Below are positions 57,646 to 64,000 of a stretch of 64,000 nucleotides of DNA, piece by piece. This DNA is from UBA5069 sp963773745 (lineage in GTDB: Bacteria; Chloroflexota; Anaerolineae; Caldilineales; Caldilineaceae), in assembly GCA_963773745.1 (NCBI GenBank), contig CAVZCL010000001.1, positions 620,001-684,000 on the forward strand. The letters are read 5' to 3'. Positions within the stretch are counted from its first letter, which is position 1; each line of letters starts with the position of its first letter. The position numbers and the translations under genes are program-made. The notes beneath the pieces were generated by a model, which saw nothing but the letters and a program-made list of their open reading frames with translations, made no database searches and was not told where the DNA came from.

Positions 57646-57687
57646 ATTGTAAGCCGCGCGCTGATGCGCGTCAACTGTGTGGTTGAC
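57646..57687 (-). promoter_or_regulatory. Promoter and operator of the XRE/PIN operon
   Basis: Minus strand: -35 TTGACG (57669-57674), 17-base spacer, -10 TACAAT (57646-57651), then GGAGGTG and the ATG at 57628. The palindrome GTCAAC-CACACA-GTTGAC (57670-57687) covers the -35 box, placing it where the XRE protein would repress its own operon. Confidence 0.8.
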
Positions 57688-57698
57688 ATGCTCCCCGA

Positions 57699-57937
57699 AG
57701 CGAGGCTTCCAATATCGGAAGCTCCACTTCAATGACCTGATCCCTGTCCACTTGACCAGGTTCCCAACTCGCCCTTCTGCTATCGCTTGCTTGTTCCTTC
57801 GCGTGATGCGCACGTGTGCTTTGTCGCGTACAATTGAAACTTGTGGGTCGTCGCGCGCCGTTGCGGCCGTCTTAAGGGCTGCCCTGCCGCGGGCGTCGCT
57901 CCCCCTTGCGTATATCACTCACCCACTTTCGGGTGAG
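57699..57937. other. Spacer before ppdK with two hairpins
   Basis: 57699-57729 holds a decayed GCGAGGCTTCC/GGAAGC hairpin like those at 18.2 and 30.4 kb. 57918-57937 holds CTCACCC-ACTTTC-GGGTGAG, 41 bases before the ppdK start, where it could influence translation. I see no gene in 57629-57977 and cannot assign a firm ppdK promoter. Confidence 0.5.
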
Positions 57938-57977
57938 ACAATTACCCAAAACGTTCTACGGAGGAATGTTGGCACCT

Positions 57978-60734
57978 ATGGATACCCCTACGCAGCGCTG
58001 GGTCTATCTCTTTAATGAGCTGGACCAGGCGGAAAAGGACGCAAACCCCAAGAGCTGGGATGATATGAAGGCCCTGCTGGGCGGCAAGGGCTCCGGCCTG
58101 GCCGAAATGACGCGCATTGGCGTGCCGGTGCCTCCGGGCTTTACCGTCACCACACGCGCCTGCAATGCCTATATGGAGTTTGACCGCAGCTTCCCTCCCG
58201 GCATGTGGGACCAGGAAGTGGCCGCCATGGCCCAGCTTGAGGAAGCCACCGGCAAGAAGTTCGGCGACGCCAGCAACCCGCTGCTCGTCTCCTGCCGCTC
58301 GGGCGCCAAGTTCTCCATGCCCGGTATGATGGACACGGTGCTCAACATTGGCCTCAATGACGAAACCGCCGAGGGCATGGTCAAGCTCACCGGCAACGAG
58401 CGCTTCGTCATGGACTCTTACCGCCGCCTCATCCAGATGTTCGGCTCGGTCGTTATGGGCGTGCCCGACGAACCGTTTGAAGAGATCATGGATGAAGAGA
58501 AGGAAGCCCAGGGCGTCCGCAACGACGTCGAAATCACCGCCGAAGGCTGGCGCCGCGTCATCGAGCGCTTCAAGAGCCTCGTCAAGGCCTATCAGGGCAC
58601 AGACTTCCCGCAGGACCCTTACAAGCAGCTTGAGATGGCCACCCGCGCCGTCTTCAACTCCTGGTTCGGCAAGCGCGCCGTCGACTACCGCAACGCCACC
58701 AACATTGCGCACAACCTGGGCACTGCCGTCAACATTCAGATGGTTGTCTTCGGCAACATGGGCGACGAGAGCGGCACCGGCGTTGCCTTCACACGCAACC
58801 CCGTCGACGGCACGAACGAGCTTTATGGCGATTACCTGATCAATGCACAGGGCGAAGACGTTGTCGCCGGCATTCGCAACACGCTGCCGATTGCGCACCT
58901 GAAGCAGGACATGCCCGAAGTTTATGAAGAATTCGTGCGCATTACGCATGTGCTTGAGGACCACTTCAAGGAGATGCAGGACGTCGAGTTCACAATCGAG
59001 AATCGCCAGCTCTGGCTGCTGCAGACGCGTGACGGCAAGCGCACAGCGCGCGCCGCCATCCGCATTGCGGTGGACCTGGCCAACGAAGGCTTGATCACCA
59101 AGGAACTGGCCGTCAAGCGCATTCTGCCCGAGCAGGTGGACATGCTGCTCCACCCGCAGTTCAGCCCCGAAATCAAGCGGGCTGCAACCCTCGAAGGCAA
59201 GCGTGTGGTCGAGAAGGCCGTCAACGCCAGCCCGGGCGCAGCCGTGGGTATGGCCGTCTTTGACGCCGACACCGCCGAGAAGTGGGGCAATGAGGGCAAG
59301 GATGTCATCATGGTGCGCCCGGAGACGAAGCCGGACGACGTCCACGGCATGATCGCCGCCAAGGGCATTCTCACCAGCCGCGGCGGCGCCACCAGCCATG
59401 CGGCAGTCGTTGCCCGCCAGTTTGGCACGCCCGCCGTTTGCGGCGCCGAGAACCTGGGCATCAACGTAGAACAGCGGCTGATGATGGTCACCGTTGGCGA
59501 CAACGTCCACGAGATCCACGAAGGGGACTGGCTGAGCCTCGACGGCGGCACGGGTGAAGTTTACCTGGGCAAGCTGGAGACGCGCGAGCCCGACTTCGAG
59601 AACGAAGTGGACCTGACGACGCTGCTGAGCTGGGCCGACAAAATCCGCCGCCTGGGTGTGTGGGCCAACGCCGACTACCCCGCCGACGCCGAACGCGCCC
59701 GCCGCTACGGCGCTGAGGGCGTAGGCCTCTGCCGCACCGAGCACATGTTCTTCGCCGAAGAGCGTTTGCCGATTGTGCAGGATATGATTACGGCCGACAG
59801 CAAGGCGCGCCGCGTCTCGGCTCTGGAAAAACTGCTGCCCATGCAGCGCAGCGACTTTGACGGCATCTTCCGCGCCATGTACGGCCAGCCGGTCATCATC
59901 CGCCTGCTGGACCCGCCCCTGCACGAATTCCTCCCCTCCCATCACGACCTCGTTGCGGACCTGGCTGACCTCAAGGTGCGGCTGCAGCACTTCCACACCC
60001 TGAGCGAGATTGACACCGCGCTGGGCGAACTGCGCAAGAAGGAAGACATGCTCGCACGCGTTGAGGCGCTGAGCGAATCCAACCCCATGCTGGGGCTGCG
60101 CGGCGATCGTCTGGGCATCATGATGCCCGAGATTACCGAAATGCAGGTGCGCGCCATCCTGGAGGCCGCTGTGGCCGTCAAGCGCGATGGTGTGGATGTC
60201 CACCCCGAGATCATGATCCCGCTCGCGGGCCATGTGAACGAACTGACCTTCCTGCGCAAGATTGTGGACCGCGTGGCCGCCGAAGTCTTTGGCGAAGCAG
60301 GCATCACCGTTGACTTCAAGTACGGCTCGATGATTGAACTGCCACGCGCTGCCCTGACAGCCGACGAGATGGCCACCGAGGCCGAGTTCTTCTCCTTCGG
60401 CACGAACGACCTGACACAGACGACCTTTGGCATGAGCCGTGACGATGCCGAGTCCAAGTTCCTCATCCAGTTCGGCGAGCTTGGCGTGCTGCCCAGCAAT
60501 CCGTTCCAGCACCTGGACCGCGACGGCGTTGGCAAGCTCATCAAGATGTCGGTGGAGCTGGGCCGCAAGACCCGCCCCGACATGCACATGGGCATTTGCG
60601 GCGAGCACGGCGGCGACCCCGAGAGCATTGAGTTCTGCCACCTGGTCGGCCTCAACTACGTATCGTGCAGCCCCTTCCGTGTGCCGATTGCCCGCCTCGC
60701 GGCGGCCCACGCAGTCATCAAGAACGGCAAGTAA
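57978..60734 (+). CDS. ppdK: Pyruvate, phosphate dikinase
   Basis: 918 residues, uninterrupted. ATP-grasp domain: LLGGKGSGLAEMTRIGVPVPPGFTVTT, SCRSGAKFSMPGMMDTVLNIGL and FGNMGDESGTGVAFTRNP. Phosphohistidine domain: LTSRGGATSHAAVVARQFGTPAVCG (His near residue 473). The PEP/pyruvate barrel has GAEGVGLCRTEHMFF, PMLGLRGDRLGIM and SFGTNDLTQTTFGMSRDD. It interconverts pyruvate + ATP + Pi with PEP + AMP + PPi. I prefer ATG 57978 (GGAGG 13 bases away) over ATG 57966, which abuts the ribosome site. Codon use is regular. Confidence 0.96.
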   Translation: MDTPTQRWVYLFNELDQAEKDANPKSWDDMKALLGGKGSGLAEMTRIGVPVPPGFTVTTRACNAYMEFDRSFPPGMWDQEVAAMAQLEEATGKKFGDASNPLLVSCRSGAKFSMPGMMDTVLNIGLNDETAEGMVKLTGNERFVMDSYRRLIQMFGSVVMGVPDEPFEEIMDEEKEAQGVRNDVEITAEGWRRVIERFKSLVKAYQGTDFPQDPYKQLEMATRAVFNSWFGKRAVDYRNATNIAHNLGTAVNIQMVVFGNMGDESGTGVAFTRNPVDGTNELYGDYLINAQGEDVVAGIRNTLPIAHLKQDMPEVYEEFVRITHVLEDHFKEMQDVEFTIENRQLWLLQTRDGKRTARAAIRIAVDLANEGLITKELAVKRILPEQVDMLLHPQFSPEIKRAATLEGKRVVEKAVNASPGAAVGMAVFDADTAEKWGNEGKDVIMVRPETKPDDVHGMIAAKGILTSRGGATSHAAVVARQFGTPAVCGAENLGINVEQRLMMVTVGDNVHEIHEGDWLSLDGGTGEVYLGKLETREPDFENEVDLTTLLSWADKIRRLGVWANADYPADAERARRYGAEGVGLCRTEHMFFAEERLPIVQDMITADSKARRVSALEKLLPMQRSDFDGIFRAMYGQPVIIRLLDPPLHEFLPSHHDLVADLADLKVRLQHFHTLSEIDTALGELRKKEDMLARVEALSESNPMLGLRGDRLGIMMPEITEMQVRAILEAAVAVKRDGVDVHPEIMIPLAGHVNELTFLRKIVDRVAAEVFGEAGITVDFKYGSMIELPRAALTADEMATEAEFFSFGTNDLTQTTFGMSRDDAESKFLIQFGELGVLPSNPFQHLDRDGVGKLIKMSVELGRKTRPDMHMGICGEHGGDPESIEFCHLVGLNYVSCSPFRVPIARLAAAHAVIKNGK

Positions 60735-60839
60735 TTGCCGGTGATGGACCCACACGTGCCGGCGCTGCGGCCATGCAGCAGGCAGCGCCGGCATGTACCC
60801 TTCCACAGCTAAAGTACCCCAGCAACATCCCCTCCTGAG

Positions 60840-60885
60840 AACGTGAAACCCGGAGAGCTTCGGCTCCCCGGGTTTCACGTTTTCT
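60840..60885 (+). terminator. ppdK terminator
   Basis: AACGTGAAACCCGG and CCGGGTTTCACGTTTT flank a short loop; the T-run follows the stem. It lies about 105 bases after the ppdK stop. Confidence 0.85.
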
Positions 60886-61009
60886 TGGGTTGAAGGTTTG
60901 AAGGTTGAGGTTGAAGGTCAAAGGGCTAAAGGGGTGCAAGGTTTAAGGTTCGAGGGGCGCCGCCTGCGACGCTTGAACCTGTAAATCTGCAACCCCTTCA
61001 ACCTTCTCC

Positions 61010-62713
61010 TTAGGGATTGCAACCCCACGGCGTGAAGTTGTCGACAAAGGGGCGCACGCGGAACTCGGGCTGGCCGTTCTGGAAGTCACCTGTGGACTGC
61101 CGGACCGAACCGTCCACCCACTGCTCCACCTTGTAGGGCTCGCCCACACTGCCAAAGCGCCCCTGATCCACAGGCAGGCCGTCAATCTTCAGGAAGCCGC
61201 TTGGCTCAATCGAGCCGATGCCCCGGCCGATGGAGTACCAACGGTTGTTGCCATCCAGCCGGTAGAGCTTGATCCACGCATAGTTCTGCGGCTGAGGCGG
61301 CACGCAGGTGATAATGTTGCCCACAGGCGCCGGCGTCGTCTCACGCGTCGAGTAGGTGAGCCGGATGGAGGCATTGCCCGTCTGCTCCATGTAATCAAGG
61401 CGTATATCGTGCACGCCGCGGCTGAGGTTGATGGTCGTGCGGTAGCGCGTCTTCGACTGCGTAAACCACTTGTCGATGATCAACCGCCCGTCCACATAGA
61501 GGCGGACGCCGTCGTCTACATCCACGGTGAAGGTTGTGCGCCCTTCGGGGAACCAGACCGCGCGCGTGTAGCGGGCGGTGAACCAGTCCACGTTGACGCG
61601 GCCGTCGGGCGAGCCAGTGCCCCAATCATTGCTGATGCGATCCTCGTGGCGCTCGAAGACCACGGGGTCGTCGAAGCTGGGGTTGCCGGGGCTGTTGTTG
61701 TAGTAGCGTGCGCGCCAGTTGTCATCACCCTGGTCGCTGCCGTTGTCGCCACCACCGCCACCGCCACCGCCACCACCGCCGCCACCGCCGCCGCCGCCGT
61801 CAATTCGACGCCACGACAGGCGAATCGTGGCGTCTTGCGCCGCGTCGAAGTACTCCAGGCGCAGCGGCACGCCGCCACCCGGCAGCCAGATGTCACTCTC
61901 GAAGGTGCGGGCAGCCTGCTCGCGCCACTCGTCGATGATCAGCGCATTGTTGACCCACAAGCGCGCGCCGTCGTCCACCGTCACCGTGAAGCGGTAGTTG
62001 CCCGCAGGGAAGTCCAGATTGCGCGTCCAGCGAACCGAGAAGTTGTCGGGCTGAATGCCCGGCGCAGGCGATCCCCAGCCCCAGGCGAAGTTGATGTCGT
62101 TGTCGTTGCGTGTAAGCGCCGGATCGCCGGCGAGATCGCGGTTGTTGAAGTAGTCGCCGCGCCATGCGCTAAAGGTGGGCGGGGGCTGCACGCTGCTGAG
62201 CAGATCCCAGCCGAAGCGCGCCGTCGCCGTGCCTGTAGACTCAAAATACTCAATGCGCACAAGGTGGTGGCCCTTGCTCAGGGGGCGATCAACCACGAAG
62301 GTCCGTTCGCCCTGCTCGCGCCACTCGTTGAGGATCTGCTGGTCGTCAATCCAGATGCGCATGCCGTCGTCAGTCGTAGCGGTAAACCGATAGGTGCCTT
62401 CCTCAAGATAGAGGTAGCGAGTCCAGCGTGCAGAGAAGTAATCGGAATTGATGACTGTGTCGGGCGAACCGTTGCCCCAGCCGAAGTCGATGCTGCGCTC
62501 CGTGCGCGTCAACTTGGGCGAGCCGGCAAGGTCCACATTATTGAAGTAGACGCCGATCCAGTAGGGGTCCGATACAGCCACGCGCACAAGGCCATCCTGC
62601 GCCTGCGCAGGCGCGGCGGGCAGCGCAGCTGCAGCCAGCACAAGCAGCAACCCCAGCAAAGCGAATACCGAACGCCGCACGTGCCGTGTGGCGGAGAAAA
62701 GTGTGTTCTGCAT
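61010..62713 (-). CDS. Secreted protein with three PA14-type domains and a poly-Gly linker
   Basis: 567 residues from the ATG at 62713. Signal peptide with RRSVFALLGLLLVLAAAALPAAPAQAQ. Three PA14 domains follow, each opening with YFNN or YYNN and having ISNDWGTGSP- or FGWGNGSP-like turns, W-F/FSxRWTR and a DDG motif (TDDGMRIWIDD, VDDGARLWVN, VDDGVRLYVDG). Domains 2 and 3 are joined by about 18 consecutive glycines (61750-61800). A C-terminal beta domain follows (VPPQPQNYAWIKLYRL ... YSIGRGIGSIEPSGFLKIDGLPV). PA14 modules bind carbohydrates, so this is probably a glycan-binding surface protein. Confidence 0.87.
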   Translation of the reverse strand: MQNTLFSATRHVRRSVFALLGLLLVLAAAALPAAPAQAQDGLVRVAVSDPYWIGVYFNNVDLAGSPKLTRTERSIDFGWGNGSPDTVINSDYFSARWTRYLYLEEGTYRFTATTDDGMRIWIDDQQILNEWREQGERTFVVDRPLSKGHHLVRIEYFESTGTATARFGWDLLSSVQPPPTFSAWRGDYFNNRDLAGDPALTRNDNDINFAWGWGSPAPGIQPDNFSVRWTRNLDFPAGNYRFTVTVDDGARLWVNNALIIDEWREQAARTFESDIWLPGGGVPLRLEYFDAAQDATIRLSWRRIDGGGGGGGGGGGGGGGGGDNGSDQGDDNWRARYYNNSPGNPSFDDPVVFERHEDRISNDWGTGSPDGRVNVDWFTARYTRAVWFPEGRTTFTVDVDDGVRLYVDGRLIIDKWFTQSKTRYRTTINLSRGVHDIRLDYMEQTGNASIRLTYSTRETTPAPVGNIITCVPPQPQNYAWIKLYRLDGNNRWYSIGRGIGSIEPSGFLKIDGLPVDQGRFGSVGEPYKVEQWVDGSVRQSTGDFQNGQPEFRVRPFVDNFTPWGCNP

Positions 62714-62810
62714 TGAAATCGACTCCTTGAACAGCAAAAGAAGACCTTGAACGGCAAAAGAAGAATGGACAACCAGGAACTGATCATTGGATTCTACGGC
62801 GTGCTGCAAG

Positions 62811-62896
62811 CAACCCGTAGCGGCTGGCTTCAGCCGCCGTTCTCGAGGACGCGCTGCGCTCTCCACCAACGGCAGCTAAAGCAGCCGCTACGGTTG
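62811..62896. repeat. Family A inverted repeat, copy 5
   Basis: CAACCCGTAGCGGCTGGCTT on the left and GCAGCCGCTACGGTTG on the right, with the loop pattern CTCGAGGACGCG ... CTCTCCACC conserved. It lies between the PA14 and META genes and just overlaps the META stop. Confidence 0.82.
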
Positions 62897-63277
62897 GTGT
62901 GCATCCCGCTCCGCTGCAAAGTGCAGCGCCACGCCATCGCCAAAGAGGGTAAGCGTCGGCGCGTCAACCGCCCAGCGGCTGACCGCTGCAAGCGCCTTGA
63001 GATAGCGCGCCTCAAGCTCCATTTGCGGTGGTGGGCACGCCATGCGCGTCACGCCGAGCGCCCCAAATTCGATGGCGCCATCGCTCACGCGTGCCACGCC
63101 AAAGTAGCGGTTGCAGCCAGCATTGCCACCCACGCGCACCTGGCTGCTCCGTGCGGACTGCGCCTCAGCGGCAGGAGTAAAGACCAGCGTCACCGCAAAG
63201 CGCTCATTGGTGGGTGCATACGGCGCGTTGTCCAGCGCGGCGAGCGTCCATTGCGTGCCGTCCAGGAGGGTTGCCAT
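62888..63277 (-). CDS. META-domain protein (HslJ-like)
   Basis: 129 residues from the ATG at 63277 (MATLLDGTQWTLAALDN). META pattern: WTLAALDNAPYAP, ...VGGNAGCNRYFGVARVSDG, IEFGALGVTRMACPPPQMELEARYLKAL. No signal peptide is visible from this start, whereas HslJ relatives are usually exported. The function of META domains is unclear; they are linked to heat or antibiotic stress. The open frame upstream of 63277 reads spacer. Confidence 0.82.
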   Translation of the reverse strand: MATLLDGTQWTLAALDNAPYAPTNERFAVTLVFTPAAEAQSARSSQVRVGGNAGCNRYFGVARVSDGAIEFGALGVTRMACPPPQMELEARYLKALAAVSRWAVDAPTLTLFGDGVALHFAAERDAHQP

Positions 63278-63608
63278 TGTATGACTCCAGTGTGGTTCGA
63301 GCCGCTTGAAGCGTACCTGCGCGAACGACTGTATATACGCGAAATATACGCGAACCACCTGAATATATGACGTACGATGAGAATGAATGTTCCCGTACAA
63401 TTGGCGGCGCATTGCACTGCGAATGCCATGCGGCAATTGTGCGGCCTGGCCCTCATTGTAGCAGAGCGCATGTTCGCAATTCGGTCGGGCGGGCGCTGTT
63501 ATCCTGCCGCTGGGCGTAAATTGTGCGGGTGCGCGCTTGCCGGCTCGGTAGAGCGCCGGGTGTCGTTGTTTTGAGACGTCGGCGCGCACGCTGCTGCGGC
63601 AAGCAAGC
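63278..63608. other. Gene-free spacer
   Basis: AT-richer stretches at 63325-63400 (TATATACGCGAAATATACGC repeats partially) but no gene, promoter or palindrome that I can support. Confidence 0.4.
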
Positions 63609-63610
63609 AT

Positions 63611-63642
63611 GCAGCCGGCCGCAACGCATTGCGGCCGGCTGC
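63611..63642. terminator. Hairpin after the right-edge gene
   Basis: GCAGCCGGCCGCAA and its complement surround CGCA. It lies 32 bases after the stop of the minus-strand gene at the right edge. No T-run, so the terminator role is tentative. Confidence 0.6.
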
Positions 63643-63673
63643 ACTTCAGGAAATCTGTTATGGGATGGGACGG

Positions 63674-64000
63674 CTATTCACAGATGTTCTGCAAGAAGAG
63701 CCCCCTCGCCCAGATTATGGGCATAAAAATGTCCCCTTCCTCTGGTAAGGGGCTCACAGTGCCCACCGGATTCAGCGCCGGCAGCAGCGCAAAGTGATTG
63801 GCGCGCATGCGGAACTTCGGGCTCTGCATCTCGCCACCGACGTACGTAACCATATCGCGCGTGCGAAAGGCTGTGCTGGCACGTTGATCACCGCCGCCGC
63901 TGGTAATTGCCCAGCAGCCCAGCGAATAGCGCGCGCTTGACTGTGCCATAACCGCCGCCGACGTCCATAGCGTGGCGGATATGACGAGCAGTGCGACGAG
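63674..64000 (-). CDS. Partial secreted protein, 5' end outside the window
   Basis: The frame is open to the right edge. The first visible residues, LVALLVISATLWTSAAVMAQ, are the hydrophobic core and likely cleavage site of a signal peptide. The mature ~85-90 residues (SSARYSLGCWAITSGGG ... RFRM-like SPKFRMRANHFALLPAL) match no family I recognise. The ATG at 63949 lies inside the signal segment and is not the start. Confidence 0.65.
   Translation of the reverse strand, partial: LVALLVISATLWTSAAVMAQSSARYSLGCWAITSGGGDQRASTAFRTRDMVTYVGGEMQSPKFRMRANHFALLPALNPVGTVSPLPEEGDIFMPIIWARGLFLQNICE

Noticed and set aside
57942..60878. 978-residue open frame on the minus strand opposite ppdK
   Set aside because: It mirrors ppdK codon structure in a GC-rich genome; no domain, ribosome site or signal is visible, while the plus strand encodes a full PPDK.
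61740..61800. Trinucleotide tract as a possible assembly artefact
   Set aside because: The reading frame of the PA14 protein continues correctly on both sides, so I kept it as a poly-Gly linker.
61409..62716. 435-residue plus-strand open frame opposite the PA14 gene
   Set aside because: Shadow of the secreted protein, including a reverse reading of the poly-Gly tract.

Overview
The window is a GC-rich bacterial chromosome segment with short intergenic spacers, many GTG starts and stop/start overlaps. The gene content best fits a Chloroflexota member of the Caldilineae/Anaerolineae type: an ABC sugar-uptake locus without its own ATPase, DUF4397 and PA14 surface proteins, a CYTH-CHAD protein, and GlnRS with a GatB-like tail. 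This assignment is an inference from gene families; no 16S gene is present.

Layout. 1-2.4 kb: a sigma-like gene with a cut-off partner, two palindromic elements, and a DUF218 membrane protein. 2.8-11.4 kb (minus strand): hydantoinase/dihydropyrimidinase, mannose-6-P isomerase, AI-2E-type permease, PcrA/UvrD helicase, RsgA GTPase, Maf. 11.7-18.2 kb (plus strand): Gfo/Idh oxidoreductase, the yggS-proC-yggT operon, CYTH-CHAD, a zincin, a lipoprotein. 18.2-20.9 kb: DUF1269, RDD, and a protein built of nine 22-residue repeats. 21-31.5 kb (minus strand): a sugar catabolic locus (DeoR regulator, amidohydrolase, SIS isomerase, binding protein, GH4 glycosidase, two permeases, PfkB kinase, and an upstream Gfo/Idh dehydrogenase). 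31.6-38.7 kb: DinB, an orphan protein with a second PfkB kinase, AzlCD, a methyltransferase, IlvE, and an arsR-arsM pair with a readable promoter/operator. 38.9-50 kb: SH3 lipoprotein, XseA, a DUF4397x4-FAS1 surface protein, a haloperoxidase-like lipoprotein, a Cys/Met PLP enzyme, an MFS exporter, an MgtC/DUF4010 protein. 50.3-54.7 kb: glnS-gltX-tRNA-Gln(CUG), a glutamine/glutamate decoding cluster. 54.8-57.7 kb: a compositionally different segment just after the tRNA with a broken DUF262/DUF1524 (GmrSD-like) gene and an XRE/PIN toxin-antitoxin pair. 57.9-64 kb: pyruvate phosphate dikinase, a triple-PA14 secreted protein, a META protein, and a cut-off secreted protein.

Two features run through the window. 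First, the spacers are full of long inverted repeats that fall into recurrent families (A: CGTAGCGGCTGCTTCAGC; B: AACGCAAAGGCGCAAAG; C: ACACAGATTTCACAG). Several have locus-specific extended arms and at least two are flanked by short direct repeats, so they look like small mobile or spreading elements. Second, about twenty genes are interrupted by single-base frame changes, mostly in G/C runs, while others are intact. That pattern points mainly to assembly or sequencing indels, and I annotate those genes as single loci. I saw no CRISPR array, rRNA, transposase or phage gene.
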